Positions 44,438 to 54,544 are shown, numbered from the stretch's first letter. The stretch: DNA of 64,000 nt from Coriobacteriia bacterium (GCA_013334745.1 JAAXWY010000001.1:148355-212354); one strand, 5' to 3'. Program-made: numbers and translations. The notes: generated by a model from the sequence alone, not told the origin.

Positions 44438-45597
44438 CGCAGCGCCTCAAAGTCGCAATCCTCGGCTCGACGGGCTCGATCGGTCGCCAGGCGCTTGACG
44501 TGGCGTCCGTTCACGCTGACCGCATCGAAGTCGTCGCACTTTCCGCGCACGGCAGCGACGCGCTCGTACTCGAGCAGGCTCGCGCGCACGGCGTCGAAAA
44601 CGTGGCGCTCGCCTCTGAACCGGCGGCTCTGCGCGCTCGGGCGGCTGTTGTCGCGGGTGACCCGTTCACCGAGATACTCGCCGGACCCGAAGCGGTCGTC
44701 GAACTCGCTGCGCACTCCGGCGCCGACGTGGTGCTCAACGCGCTCGTGGGCGCCGCGGGGCTTCGCGCATCCGTGGCAACGCTCACCGCCGGCAAGACGC
44801 TCGCGCTGGCGAACAAAGAGTCCCTCGTCGTCGGGGGCGAACTCGTCATGGCGCTTGCCGCGCCTGGGCAGCTCCTTCCCGTCGACTCAGAGCACTCGGC
44901 CATCTTTCAGTGCTACGTGGGCGAGTACGCCGATGATGCGACCCGCATCTGGCTCACCGCGTCGGGTGGACCCTTCCGCGGTCGCGACCGCGAGTTCCTC
45001 TCAACGGTCACGGCCGCCGATGCGCTTGCACACCCCACCTGGACCATGGGGCCCAAAATCACCATCGACTCCTCGACGCTCATGAACAAGGGCCTTGAGG
45101 TCATCGAGGCTCACCACCTGTTCGGTGTGCGCTTCGACCAGATCAGGGTGGTCGTCCACCCTCAGAGTTGCGTGCACTCGATGGTCGAGTTCGCCGATGG
45201 CAGCGTCAAAGCTCACCTCGGCGCCACGGATATGCGCATCCCTATCCAGTATGCATTCAGCCACCCGCGCCGGTGGGATGCGCCGCTCGAGCCCGTGGAC
45301 TTCACCAAGATCGGCCATCTCGACTTCGCCGACCCTGATTCGGACACGTTCGGCTGCCTTCGCCTTGCGCTCGCCGCTGGGCAGGAGGGCGGTACGCTGC
45401 CCGCAGCGATGAACGCCGCCAACGAGATCGCTGTTGCCGCGTTTCTGGCGGGTGAGTGCGGGTTCCTCGATATCGAGGGCACCGTCGAACGCGTGATGGA
45501 CGCCCACACCGGCGAGAAGCTCACGTCCATTGAGCAAGTCGAGGCGGTTGATGCATGGGCCCGTGCAGCGGCCAAGGATGTACTTGCTGTGAAGTAG
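44434..45597 (+). CDS. dxr: 1-deoxy-D-xylulose 5-phosphate reductoisomerase
   Basis: 387-residue NADPH enzyme of the MEP isoprenoid route, making MEP from DXP. ILGSTGSIGRQALDV (NADPH site), LANKESLVVGGE, LPVDSEHSAIFQ and TIDSSTLMNKGLEVIEAH are the family blocks. ATG 44434 overlaps the cdsA stop. With ispG downstream it shows that isoprenoids are made by the MEP route. Confidence 0.97.
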   Translation: MTQRLKVAILGSTGSIGRQALDVASVHADRIEVVALSAHGSDALVLEQARAHGVENVALASEPAALRARAAVVAGDPFTEILAGPEAVVELAAHSGADVVLNALVGAAGLRASVATLTAGKTLALANKESLVVGGELVMALAAPGQLLPVDSEHSAIFQCYVGEYADDATRIWLTASGGPFRGRDREFLSTVTAADALAHPTWTMGPKITIDSSTLMNKGLEVIEAHHLFGVRFDQIRVVVHPQSCVHSMVEFADGSVKAHLGATDMRIPIQYAFSHPRRWDAPLEPVDFTKIGHLDFADPDSDTFGCLRLALAAGQEGGTLPAAMNAANEIAVAAFLAGECGFLDIEGTVERVMDAHTGEKLTSIEQVEAVDAWARAAAKDVLAVK

Positions 45598-45682
45598 CAG
45601 CCACTGGCGCGCGGTTTGCACCGCAACCTGCGCGCTGCCGGTATCGTGCGCACCCTGTTGTCACGCCTGAGGAGTTACCTGC

Positions 45683-46945
45683 ATGAACGAGGCACTCTCC
45701 GCCATTCTCTGGGGAATCCCGACCTTCTCGCTACTCGTGCTTCTACACGAGGGCGGCCACTTCGCGGTGGCCAGGATGTTCGGCATCAAGGTCCATGAGT
45801 TCATGCTCGGCCTTCCGGGGCCGGCCATCCGCTTCCGCGGTAAGAAGACCACCTACGGCGTGACTGCTGTGCCCTTGGGCGGCTACGTTCGCATCGCCGG
45901 CATGGAGCCCGGTCCCGAGGATCCGCTCATGGCCGACGCGCTGGCCTACATCACGCGTCTGGGAACCGGCAACTCGGCCGGGTTGTCCTATGCGCTCGAC
46001 ATCGACGTACGGCGCGCCGATACGCTTCTTGCCACGCTCGCTGACTGGGACGCAATCACCGTCGATGAGACCGATCCCGACAACTACGTCGCCAAGGCGC
46101 CGGTCGAGGACGCTGAGCGGGCCGCAGAACTACTCGCCGAGGTCCGCACACACGTCTACCGCGGACTGCCGGCGTGGAAGCGCATCGCGATCCTCTCGGC
46201 GGGTGTGATCGTCAATCTCGTCGCGGCGCTACTCGTCTTCGTAGTGCTGCTCGCCGCAATTGGCGTTCCGATGCAGTCGCTCACGCTCAAGGACGTCACC
46301 AAGGGCAGTGCGGCAGCCAAGGCCGGCATCGTCGCCGGCGACACCATCGTCGCGCTGGATGGGAAGCCGCTGGCCGACTGGCAGCAGCTGCTCGAGACCC
46401 TCGGCGCGCACAAGCCCGGCGACGTCATCGCCGTGACATACGCGAGCGGAGAAACCCAGCGCATCGCAGTCGCCACGCTCGGCAAGAACGAGACCGGTGG
46501 GCCTCTGCTTGGTGTCGTCGCGTCGATGAACAACGTGCGCAGCTCGGTCCCCGAGGCGTTCAAGGAGTCGATGACGTGGATCGGGATGGTGTTCGTCGCC
46601 ATCGCAGGGTTCTTCAACCCCAACACGTTCCAGGCCACCGTGTCGCAGTCCTCAAGCATCGTGGGGGCGTCGGTGGAGGTCGCTCGCGCTGCCGAGGCTG
46701 GCCCGCTCTACTACGCGTGGATCGTTGCGCTGCTCTCACTGTCGCTCGGCGTCATCAACGTGCTGCCCATCCCGCCGCTTGACGGAGGCAAGATCGCACT
46801 CGAGATCATCGAGCGCATCGCCGGCAGGCCCCTGCCGCGCAACCTCTCCATCGGCATCTCTGCCGCGGGTGCGCTCATGCTGTTCGGGCTCATCGGCTAT
46901 CTTATGTACTCGGACATCCTCCGCTACGTGGTTAGTGGCGGGTAG
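45683..46945 (+). CDS. rseP: RIP metalloprotease RseP (site-2 protease) with a large insert
   Basis: 420 residues. Membrane metalloprotease that cuts within membrane helices of anti-sigma factors or signal peptides. The zinc site is H22-E23-x2-H26 in LLHEGGHF and D367 in PPLDGGK; a PDZ domain lies at about 196-270. Between GGYVRIAGMEPG (ends near 77) and the second membrane helix (from about 164) there is an acidic insert of about 80 residues that short RseP proteins lack. GAGG lies upstream of the ATG. In the conserved dxr-rseP-ispG order. Confidence 0.94.
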   Translation: MNEALSAILWGIPTFSLLVLLHEGGHFAVARMFGIKVHEFMLGLPGPAIRFRGKKTTYGVTAVPLGGYVRIAGMEPGPEDPLMADALAYITRLGTGNSAGLSYALDIDVRRADTLLATLADWDAITVDETDPDNYVAKAPVEDAERAAELLAEVRTHVYRGLPAWKRIAILSAGVIVNLVAALLVFVVLLAAIGVPMQSLTLKDVTKGSAAAKAGIVAGDTIVALDGKPLADWQQLLETLGAHKPGDVIAVTYASGETQRIAVATLGKNETGGPLLGVVASMNNVRSSVPEAFKESMTWIGMVFVAIAGFFNPNTFQATVSQSSSIVGASVEVARAAEAGPLYYAWIVALLSLSLGVINVLPIPPLDGGKIALEIIERIAGRPLPRNLSIGISAAGALMLFGLIGYLMYSDILRYVVSGG

Positions 46946-46972
46946 CACGCGCAAGCAGAGGGGGAGCGCTCG

Positions 46973-48028
46973 ATGAACCGCCGAGACACCCGCGCGGTAT
47001 CGGTCGGAGGCGTGGCGATGGGTGCGGGTGCGCCTGTCGTCGTGCAGTCGATGACGAACACCGATACGCGTGACGTCGCGGCCACGCTCGCCCAGATCGA
47101 GCGGCTCGCGGATGCGGGTTGCGAGGTCGTACGAGTCGCGATCGCCCGCAAGGATGCCCTCGAGGGGTTCGGGCAGGTCGTCGCAGGCTCTCCGCTTCCC
47201 GTCGTCGCCGACATCCACTTCGACCACACGCTCGCTATCGAGGCCGCTCGTCTCGGTGCGGCGAAGCTGCGGATCAACCCCGGCAACATCGGCGACGTGA
47301 GCCGCGTCGACGCCGTCATCGAAGCCGCCGGTGAGGCGGGAATCCCGATCCGTATCGGCGTGAACGCCGGTTCGCTCGCCGAGGAGTTCCACGACCTCGA
47401 CTGGCCGCTTGAGCGCAAACTCGCCGAGAGCGTCGTCGCATTCACGCGCCATTTCGAGTCACGCGGCTTCACCGACATCGTGCTGAGCGCCAAGGCGTCG
47501 AGCGTCAACGCGTGCGTCGCGGCCTACCGTCTCCTCGCCGATGAGACCGACCATCCGCTGCACATCGGTATCACCGAGGCCGGGACGGCGTTCTCGGGCA
47601 CGATCAAATCGAGCGTGGGGCTGGGAGTGCTGCTCTCAGAGGGCATCGGCGACACGATGCGCGTCTCACTGACCGCCGACCCGGTCGAGGAGGTTCGCGT
47701 CGCCTGGGAGATCCTCTCGGCGCTCGACATCAGGCGGCGCGGTCCGGAACTGGTGAGCTGTCCCACGTGCGGGCGTTGCGGAGTCGATCTGATCCCCATC
47801 GCCGAGGAGGTCGAGGGGCGGCTTCAGGGGCGTAGCTCGGCGCTCAAAGTCGCGGTCATGGGCTGCGTCGTCAACGGACCCGGCGAGGCGCGCGAGGCCG
47901 ACATCGGCGTCGCCGCGGGCCAGGGTGTCGGCGTCATCTTCGCCAAGGGCGAGACGGTGCGAAAGGTGCCTGAAGCGCAGATCGTCGACGCCTTGTTCGA
48001 GGAGATCGACAAGCTCGACGCGCGCTAG
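46973..48028 (+). CDS. ispG: 4-hydroxy-3-methylbut-2-en-1-yl diphosphate synthase IspG
   Basis: 351-residue 4Fe-4S enzyme of the MEP route, converting MEcPP to HMBPP. VVVQSMTNTDTRD start, DIHFDH, and cluster ligands C263 and C266 in SCPTCGRC and C298 in MGCVVNGPGEA; the 32-residue gap between C266 and C298 equals that in characterised enzymes. An oxygen-sensitive cluster is expected. GGGGGAG precedes the ATG. Confidence 0.96.
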   Translation: MNRRDTRAVSVGGVAMGAGAPVVVQSMTNTDTRDVAATLAQIERLADAGCEVVRVAIARKDALEGFGQVVAGSPLPVVADIHFDHTLAIEAARLGAAKLRINPGNIGDVSRVDAVIEAAGEAGIPIRIGVNAGSLAEEFHDLDWPLERKLAESVVAFTRHFESRGFTDIVLSAKASSVNACVAAYRLLADETDHPLHIGITEAGTAFSGTIKSSVGLGVLLSEGIGDTMRVSLTADPVEEVRVAWEILSALDIRRRGPELVSCPTCGRCGVDLIPIAEEVEGRLQGRSSALKVAVMGCVVNGPGEAREADIGVAAGQGVGVIFAKGETVRKVPEAQIVDALFEEIDKLDAR

Positions 48029-48118
48029 GCGACCGGACCGCTCCAAAGCGACACGCCGCGCTGCTGCGTCTCTTGGTATCCTTCCGTGTGCACACCAACC
48101 GATACGGAAGAGGCATCG

Positions 48119-49846
48119 ATGACCGTCGCCCTGCGCATGAGCTCGCTCTACGTCCCCACGCTCAAGGAGGATCCGGCCGAGGCGGAACTCGCCAGCCACC
48201 GCCTTCTGCTGCGCGCCGGCTTCATCCGCAAGAACGCTGCGGGCATCTACAGCTTCCTGCCACTGGGGTGGCGCTCCCTGCACAAGATCGAGCAGATCGT
48301 ACGCGAGGAGATGGACGCTGTCGGCTCGCAGGAGATCATGATGCCGGTCGTCCAGCCCGCCGAGCTGTGGCACGAGTCGGGCCGCTGGGACGTCTACGGG
48401 CCCGAGCTCGCACGCCTCACGGACCGCCACGGTCGCGAGTTCTGCCTCGGGCCGACGCACGAGGAGATCGTCACCTCGCTCGTGCGTGCCGATGTGCGCT
48501 CGTACCGCGAGTTGCCACTGTCGCTCTACCAGATCCAGGTCAAGTTCCGCGACGAGGTCCGTCCGCGATTCGGCCTTCTCAGAGGCCGTGAGTTCATCAT
48601 GAAGGACGCCTACAGCTTCCACTCCACGCAGGAGTCGCTGCAGGTCCACTACGACGAGATGAGCGCTGCCTACGCGCGCATCTGCGAGCGCTGCGCGCTG
48701 GACTTCCGCCCGGTCGAGGCCGACTCGGGCCAGATCGGCGGCAAGGTGACGACCGAGTACATGGCCCTTGCCGAGAACGGCGAGGCCGAGCTCGTGTACT
48801 GCGGTTGCGGATGGGCTGCCGACGTCGAGGCCGCCGAGACGGTCGTGCCGCGCACCCCGAGCGTCACCGAGCCCAAGCCCATGGAGCGCGTCCACACACC
48901 CGAGATCCGTACAATCGCCGAGCTCTCCGAGTTTCTCGGCATCAGCGACCACGACACCGTCAAGACGATGGCGGGCAAGACGGCCGAGGGTCGCCTCGTG
49001 TTCCTGCTCGTTCCCGGTGACCGCGAACTCAACCCGATCAAGGCCAGCAACCTCGTTCCCGGTCTCGAGCTGCTCGAAGAGGCCGATTTCGCAGCCTTCG
49101 ACATCCCCAAGGGCTCACTGGGCCCCGTTGGCGTCAAAGAGGGCACGCTGGTCATCGCCGACGTCAGCCTCAAAGACGACGTCTCGTGGGGAATCGGCGC
49201 CAACGAGGACGACTACCACTTCGTGCACGCCATGCCCGGCCGTGACTTCGAAGTCGAGACGTGGGCCGACATCGTGCTCGCGCAGGCAGGTGACGTCTGC
49301 CCTGCTTGCGGCGGGACGCTTCAGGCCGCGCGCGGCATCGAGGTCAGCCAGGTGTTCCAACTCGGCACCAAGTACTCCGAGTCGATGGGCGCCACCTTCA
49401 CCGACGAAGACGGCTCCGAGAAGCCGTTCATCATGGGCTGCTACGGCGTGGGCGTGAGCCGCACGCTGGCGGCCGTCATCGAGCAGTACAACGACGACAA
49501 CGGCATCGTGTGGCCGGTCTCGGTCGCACCGCTTGAGGTCGCCGTGCTCCCGCTCATGGCCGAAGGCGAGGTCGCCGACGTCGCACTCGACATCTTCGAG
49601 AAGCTCGCTGCTGCAGGCATCGAGGTCGTCATCGACGATCGTGACGAGCGTGCCGGCGTCAAGTTCAACGACGCCGACCTCATCGGCTGGCCGTATCAGG
49701 TCGTCGTGGGCAAGAAGGGACTCGCCGAGGGCGTCATCGAGTTCAAGACGCGCGCCACCGGAGACCGCATCACCATTCCGCTCGATGAGGCTGTCGGTCA
49801 CGTCCTGTCCCTCGTCACAGCAGAGCGCGCACGCTTCGCGCACTAG
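48119..49846 (+). CDS. proS: Prolyl-tRNA synthetase
   Basis: 575 residues, bacterial type. Class II motif 2 (FRDEVRPRFGLLRGREFIMKDAYSF in parts) and motif 3 (GCYGVGVSRTLAAV) flank an editing (INS/YbaK-like) domain at about 225-390 that removes misacylated alanine. The C-terminal anticodon-binding domain ends the protein. ATG 48119 is chosen because GGAAGAGG is 5 bases upstream. A TATCCT at 48077-48082 may be its -10. The 90-base upstream gap is too short for a T-box. Confidence 0.96.
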   Translation: MTVALRMSSLYVPTLKEDPAEAELASHRLLLRAGFIRKNAAGIYSFLPLGWRSLHKIEQIVREEMDAVGSQEIMMPVVQPAELWHESGRWDVYGPELARLTDRHGREFCLGPTHEEIVTSLVRADVRSYRELPLSLYQIQVKFRDEVRPRFGLLRGREFIMKDAYSFHSTQESLQVHYDEMSAAYARICERCALDFRPVEADSGQIGGKVTTEYMALAENGEAELVYCGCGWAADVEAAETVVPRTPSVTEPKPMERVHTPEIRTIAELSEFLGISDHDTVKTMAGKTAEGRLVFLLVPGDRELNPIKASNLVPGLELLEEADFAAFDIPKGSLGPVGVKEGTLVIADVSLKDDVSWGIGANEDDYHFVHAMPGRDFEVETWADIVLAQAGDVCPACGGTLQAARGIEVSQVFQLGTKYSESMGATFTDEDGSEKPFIMGCYGVGVSRTLAAVIEQYNDDNGIVWPVSVAPLEVAVLPLMAEGEVADVALDIFEKLAAAGIEVVIDDRDERAGVKFNDADLIGWPYQVVVGKKGLAEGVIEFKTRATGDRITIPLDEAVGHVLSLVTAERARFAH

Positions 49847-49862
49847 CGCGCGCAGGCCCCGC

Positions 49863-49896
49863 GAGCACGCTTGGCGCGTTTGCCGCGCCCGTGCTC
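49863..49896 (+). terminator. Terminator after proS
   Basis: GAGCACG (49863-49869) pairs with CGTGCTC (49890-49896), and inside it GGCGCG (873-878) with CGCGCC (884-889), loop TTTGC. It overlaps the -35 of the rimP promoter and has no T run. Confidence 0.6.
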
Positions 49897-49907
49897 TGTG
49901 GTAGAAT
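49879..49907 (+). promoter_or_regulatory. Promoter of the rimP-nusA-infB operon
   Basis: TTTGCC (49879-49884), 17-base spacer, TAGAAT (49902-49907). The -35 lies in the loop and descending stem of the proS terminator. Confidence 0.55.
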
Positions 49908-49939
49908 CGCCACCGCACGTGAAACATGCCGTCTCTTGC

Positions 49940-49965
49940 GAGAAGTGGGCTTACGCTCGCTTCTT
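49940..49965 (+). promoter_or_regulatory. rimP-leader-type hairpin
   Basis: GAGAAGTGGGC (49940-49950), TTAC loop, GCTCGCTTCTT (49955-49965): an 11-bp stem with a few G-U pairs, then TTTG. A GAAGTGGGC-type hairpin with T run before rimP resembles the rimP-leader motif described from comparative genomics. It could act as an attenuator for the whole operon. Confidence 0.6.
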
Positions 49966-49994
49966 TTGTTCTGCGGACAAGGAGGTGACCAGGA

Positions 49995-50480
49995 ATGACC
50001 AAGAACGACCGCATTGCGCACGTTACCGCTGCTCTCGAAGCTGAGGCCGCGTCGCACGGATTCGAGCTCGTCGCGATAGAACAGACGGGTGGGAAGGGCG
50101 TTCCGGTCCTTCGGGTGCTGCTGGACCGCGAAGGCGGTATCACCCTCGATCAGGTCGCCGAGGCCAACGAGTGGGTATCGGAGCTTCTTGATGCTCAGGA
50201 GCCGTTCTCGGGACCCTACACGCTCGAGGTCTCCTCACCCGGTGTCGACCGGCCGCTCGTCAAGCCGGCCGACTTCGTACGCTTCGCAGGCGAGGACGTG
50301 CACATCAAGACCGCGGCGAGCGAGAGTCGTAAGTCGTGGCACGGCGTACTCATCGGCATGGAAGGTGACGACATCGTCATCGACGTCGAGGGAGAGCGCG
50401 TGACCATTCCGTTTGACACGGTTCAGAAGGCGCGCCTGAAAGGCGTCGTCGACTTCGGCAAGGGAAGGGGAGCAGTCTAG
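49995..50480 (+). CDS. rimP: Ribosome maturation factor RimP
   Basis: 161 residues. RimP aids 30S assembly. N-terminal alpha/beta domain with GFELVAIE and VLLDREGGITLDQV, then SSPGVDRPL and a C-terminal SH3-like barrel. AAGGAGGTGA, near perfect, precedes the ATG. nusA starts on the next base after its stop. Confidence 0.95.
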   Translation: MTKNDRIAHVTAALEAEAASHGFELVAIEQTGGKGVPVLRVLLDREGGITLDQVAEANEWVSELLDAQEPFSGPYTLEVSSPGVDRPLVKPADFVRFAGEDVHIKTAASESRKSWHGVLIGMEGDDIVIDVEGERVTIPFDTVQKARLKGVVDFGKGRGAV

Positions 50481-51638
50481 ATGAGCTCCGATCTGATGTT
50501 GGCCCTCAAGGCACTCGCACAAGAGAAGAACATCGACGAGTACGAGATGCTCGATCGCCTCGAGGCGTCGCTCGCCGGCACCTATCAGCGTCTGCTCGAC
50601 CTCGACAACGAGACGCGCGTGCTCATCGACCGCGAGAGCGGCCGTATCTACGTCTACGAGCGCGTTCCGGTGGGTGAGATCGACGAGGAGACCGGCCTGG
50701 CCGAGTCCTACGACGAGCAGGACGTCACGCCGTCCGACGTCTCGCGTATCGCTGCGCAGGCCGCCAAGAACGTCATCGGCTCGATCATCCGCGACGCCGA
50801 GCGCGAGCGGATCTTCGGCGAGTACGCCGATCGTATCGGCGAGTCGGTCACCGGCACCGTGCAGCAGAGCGATTCCCGCTTCACGCTCATCAAGCTGCGT
50901 GAGGGCGTCGAGGCGCTTCTGCCCCCCGCCGAGCAGCCCAACAACGAGCGCTACGACCACAACCAGCGCCTCAAGGCCTACATCATCGAGGTCCGCCGCA
51001 CCGCGTCGGGCAACGAGCCGGCCATCGTCGTGTCCCGCACCCACCCCGGTCTCATCCGCCGCCTCTTCGAGATCGAGGTGCCCGAGGTCTACGACGGCAT
51101 CGTCGAGATCAAGAGCGTGGCCCGCGAGCCCGGTATGCGGTCCAAGGTTGCCGTCGCCAGCCGCGAGAGCGGTCTGGACCCGGTCGGCGCGTGCGTAGGC
51201 CCCAAGGGCAGCCGCGTGCGCATGATCGTCAGCGAGCTTCGTGGCGAGCGCATCGACGTGGTGCCGTACTCCGAGGACGCATCGACGTTCGTCGCCAACG
51301 CGTTGTCGCCCGCCAAGGTCGACCGTGCGCTCATCGACGAGGACACCCATACCGCGACGGTCATCGTTCCCGACGACCAGCTTTCGCTCGCTATCGGCAA
51401 GGAGGGCCAGAACGCCCGCCTCGCCGCCAAGCTCACCGGCTGGCGCATCGACATCAAGAGCTCGTCGATGGCCGCCGAGGCCGGAATCGTCATCCCGCAG
51501 ACCGCCCACAAGGCGGCGACCGAGGAGTTCGACGGTCGCTGCGTAGCGGTCACCTCGACCGGCGTGCGCTGCCGCAACCAGGCGCGCCCCGGCAGCTTCT
51601 ACTGTGGTCTTCACGACAAGGAGGCGGCCGCCGAGTGA
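50481..51638 (+). CDS. nusA: Transcription termination/antitermination factor NusA with C-terminal Cys3His finger
   Basis: 385 residues. N-terminal RNA polymerase-binding domain (1-125), S1 domain (from GESVTGTVQQ), then KH1 and KH2 (VGACVGPKGSRVRMIV, LAIGKEGQNARLAAKL). Instead of acidic repeats, the last 36 residues hold C354-x9-C364-x10-C375-x2-H378 with the pattern RC.A.T..G.RC.N.A..GSFYC..H, a small zinc-finger-like motif seen in unrelated short proteins. NusA controls pausing and termination. Overlaps the next gene by TGATG. Confidence 0.95.
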   Translation: MSSDLMLALKALAQEKNIDEYEMLDRLEASLAGTYQRLLDLDNETRVLIDRESGRIYVYERVPVGEIDEETGLAESYDEQDVTPSDVSRIAAQAAKNVIGSIIRDAERERIFGEYADRIGESVTGTVQQSDSRFTLIKLREGVEALLPPAEQPNNERYDHNQRLKAYIIEVRRTASGNEPAIVVSRTHPGLIRRLFEIEVPEVYDGIVEIKSVAREPGMRSKVAVASRESGLDPVGACVGPKGSRVRMIVSELRGERIDVVPYSEDASTFVANALSPAKVDRALIDEDTHTATVIVPDDQLSLAIGKEGQNARLAAKLTGWRIDIKSSSMAAEAGIVIPQTAHKAATEEFDGRCVAVTSTGVRCRNQARPGSFYCGLHDKEAAAE

Positions 51639-51955
51639 TGAAGCCGCGCAAGGTGTCCAACCGCACGTGTGTAGCGTGCCGCGCTTCGGATGAGAAGCGT
51701 TGGTTTGCGCGGGTCGTCCGAACGCCCGATGGCCACGTGGTCGTCGATGCCAGTGGCAAGGCGAACGGCCGGGGAGCGTACCTGTGCGCGAAGCCTGAAT
51801 GCTTTGATGTGGCGCGGCAACGCCGCCGCCTCGACTCGGCACTGAAGGTGAACTTGCGAGATGACGACTACGACCGGTTGCGACGAGACTTCGAGAAGCT
51901 GCTCGGCACATCGCCGGATGAAGCAGCAGGGACGGTGACGCAATGCCCGCAATGA
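51638..51955 (+). CDS. ylxR: YlxR family RNA-binding protein
   Basis: 105 residues. YlxR/DUF448 proteins sit between nusA and infB and have a conserved TCVACR start and GRGAYLC..PECF motif, both present. Reported to bind RNA or influence transcription in Gram-positives; function is not fully known. Coupled to nusA by TGATG, and its end overlaps infB. Confidence 0.93.
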   Translation: MKPRKVSNRTCVACRASDEKRWFARVVRTPDGHVVVDASGKANGRGAYLCAKPECFDVARQRRRLDSALKVNLRDDDYDRLRRDFEKLLGTSPDEAAGTVTQCPQ

Positions 51956-54534
51956 GAGTTCACGAGCTCGCCAAAGAGTTCGGTATGTCCTCCAAGGAGC
52001 TGCTCGACAAGCTCCAGGAACTGAAGATCCCGGCCAAGAACCACGCGTCGACGCTTGTCGAGGCGTACGTGGACAAGATCCGCAAGTCGCTCGGCCCGGA
52101 AATCGCCGAGCGTCAGGCGGTCGTCGCCGAGGAGAACGCGAAGCGTGAAGCCGAGGAGGCCGCCAAGGCCGCTGCCGAGGCCGCTGCCAGGCGTGCCGAG
52201 GATGACGCGCGCCGTAAGGCCGCCGAGGAGGAGCGTCGCCGCCGCGAAGAGGAGCAGAACGCCCGCGCCGAAGCAGCGCGTCAGCGTGCCGCAGCCGAGG
52301 CTGAGCCGCCCGCACCGGTCGTCGTCGAGCCCGTTGTCGAGGCTCCCGCCAAGAAGGCGCCCAAGGCCAGGCCGGTCGAGGTCGTAGCCGAGCCGGTCGC
52401 AGAAGTCGCGCCCGTGGAGGTCGTTGCCGAGGTCGTCGCCGAGCCGGTCGCCGAGGTCGCTGCGGCGCCAGAGCCCGCCACTACCACCAAGCCGTCGCGT
52501 CACGCCGATCTCGAAGCGGCGATCGCGGCTGAGCGTGCCCGCCTCGAGTCCGAGGAGGCTGCGGCCCTCAACAAGGAGGAAGAGGACCGCTACCGCCAGA
52601 TGGCGCAGCAAGCCGAGGAGATCCAGCGCAACAAGGTCATCGAGGAGGCCAAGGCAGCAGTCGCCGCGGCCGCCACCGAGGGCTCGCGCAAGAAGAAGAA
52701 GCACAAGAAGCCCGCCGGAGAGGAAGTCGAGGAGGCCGCACATCACGCAGCGGCGACCACGACCGACCTGCCGATGGGCGGCGACGCCGTCACCATCACC
52801 GAGGGTGTCACGGTCGGCGACTTCGCCGACGCACTCGGTGTTCCGGCCAACGACGTCATCAAGCGCCTGTTCATGCTCGGCTCGCCGCTCACGGTGAACC
52901 AGCCCATGACGCGCGATACCATCGAGATCATCGGCGAGGATCTTGGCCGCGAGGTCAACATCATCTCGCCCGAGGAAGAGGCCACCGTCCAGTTCGTCTT
53001 CCACGACGAGCCCGAGGACCTCAAGACCCGTCCGCCGGTCGTCACCGTCATGGGTCACGTCGACCACGGCAAGACGTCGCTCCTCGACGCCATCCGTGAG
53101 ACCGGCGTCGCCGCGACGGAAGCCGGCGGCATCACGCAACACATCGGTGCTTCGGTCGTGAACAAGAACGGCCGCCACATCACCTTCATCGACACCCCGG
53201 GTCACGAGGCGTTTACCGCCATGCGTGCCCGTGGTGCCAACGCCACCGACGTGGTCGTGCTCGTCGTGGCTGCCGACGACGGCGTCATGCCGCAGACGGT
53301 TGAGGCCATCCACCACGCGAAGGCCGCCGGCGTGCCGATCATCGTCGCCGTCAACAAGATCGATAAGGACGGCGCGAATCCCGAGCAGGTCCGCCAGATG
53401 CTCACCGAATACGAGATCGTGCCGGAGGAGTGGGGCGGAACCAACATCTTCGTCAACGTCTCCGCCAAGAAGCGCATCGCCATCGATGACCTGCTCGAGA
53501 TGATTCTGCTTCAGGCCGACATCCTCGAGCTCAAGGCGAATCCGGACGCGCTTGCGAGCGGTATCGTCATCGAGGCCAAGCTCGACAAGGGCCGCGGTCC
53601 TGTCACCACCGTCCTCGTCCAGCGCGGTACGTTGCGCGTTGGTGACGCCATCGTCGCCGGCACGGCCTACGGTCGCGTCCGTGCGCTGGTCAACCCGCTC
53701 GGCGAGAACGTCGACACCGTCACCCCGGCCGAGCCGGTCGAGATCCAGGGCCTCGCAAGCGTGCCGAGCGCCGGTGACGAGTTCCGCGTGTTCGCCGACG
53801 AGCGTGACGCCCGCAACGTCGCCGAGGAGCGCGCACTGAAGCTCCGTACGTTGGCGCAGGGCAAGCAGAAGACGCACGTCTCCCTCGACGACCTCTTCGC
53901 CCGCATCTCCGAGGGCGAGCTCAAGGACCTCAACCTGGTCGTCAAGGCCGACGTCCACGGCTCCATCGAAGCCCTCAAGGACGCGCTGGACAAGATGGAC
54001 CAGACTGAGGTGCGCATCAACGTCATCCACTCGGCTGTAGGTGCGATCTCCGAGAGCGACGTGCAGCTCGCCGACGCATCCGACGCCATCATCATCGGCT
54101 TCAACGTTCGCCCGCAGCCCAAGGCCAAGGCGCTCGCCGAGCAGGAAGGCGTCGACATCCGCCTGTACCGCGTCATCTACCAGGCCATCGAAGACATCAA
54201 CGCCGCGCGCGTCGGACTCCTCGCTCCCGAGTTCCACGAGGAGGACACCGCCCGCGTCGAGATTCGCGAGCTGTTCCGCGTACCCAAGCTGGGCGTCATC
54301 GCCGGTTGCTACGTGGTCGACGGCGAGATCAACCGTGACGACAAGATTCGCATCGTGCGCGACGGCACCATCATCCAAGACGGCACGATCCACTCGCTGC
54401 GTCGCTTCAAGGAAGACGTGAAGTCCGTGCGACAGGGCTTCGAGTGCGGTATCGGCATCGAGGGCTTCCAGGACTTGAAGGAAGGCGACATCATCGAGGG
54501 CTACAAGATCATCGAAGTCGCCCGGGAAGCGTAA
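51943..54534 (+). CDS. infB: Translation initiation factor IF-2
   Basis: 863 residues. N-terminal IF2N module ([21 protein letters not shown] in parts), a long Ala/Glu/Arg and Pro/Val-rich linker up to about residue 265, a second IF2N module, then the GTPase with GHVDHGKT (371-378), DTPGHEAF and NKID, and domains II to IV with the C-terminal [16 protein letters not shown]-2 brings fMet-tRNA to the ribosome. ATG 51943 is used; ATG 51952, which overlaps the ylxR stop as ATGA and gives the usual MRVHELAKE start, is an equally good option. Confidence 0.96.
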   Translation: MPAMRVHELAKEFGMSSKELLDKLQELKIPAKNHASTLVEAYVDKIRKSLGPEIAERQAVVAEENAKREAEEAAKAAAEAAARRAEDDARRKAAEEERRRREEEQNARAEAARQRAAAEAEPPAPVVVEPVVEAPAKKAPKARPVEVVAEPVAEVAPVEVVAEVVAEPVAEVAAAPEPATTTKPSRHADLEAAIAAERARLESEEAAALNKEEEDRYRQMAQQAEEIQRNKVIEEAKAAVAAAATEGSRKKKKHKKPAGEEVEEAAHHAAATTTDLPMGGDAVTITEGVTVGDFADALGVPANDVIKRLFMLGSPLTVNQPMTRDTIEIIGEDLGREVNIISPEEEATVQFVFHDEPEDLKTRPPVVTVMGHVDHGKTSLLDAIRETGVAATEAGGITQHIGASVVNKNGRHITFIDTPGHEAFTAMRARGANATDVVVLVVAADDGVMPQTVEAIHHAKAAGVPIIVAVNKIDKDGANPEQVRQMLTEYEIVPEEWGGTNIFVNVSAKKRIAIDDLLEMILLQADILELKANPDALASGIVIEAKLDKGRGPVTTVLVQRGTLRVGDAIVAGTAYGRVRALVNPLGENVDTVTPAEPVEIQGLASVPSAGDEFRVFADERDARNVAEERALKLRTLAQGKQKTHVSLDDLFARISEGELKDLNLVVKADVHGSIEALKDALDKMDQTEVRINVIHSAVGAISESDVQLADASDAIIIGFNVRPQPKAKALAEQEGVDIRLYRVIYQAIEDINAARVGLLAPEFHEEDTARVEIRELFRVPKLGVIAGCYVVDGEINRDDKIRIVRDGTIIQDGTIHSLRRFKEDVKSVRQGFECGIGIEGFQDLKEGDIIEGYKIIEVAREA

Positions 54535-54544
54535 GGACTGAACC

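Noticed and set aside
48029..48118. T-box riboswitch before proS.
   Set aside because: The gap is only 90 bases and lacks the T-box sequence and specifier stem.
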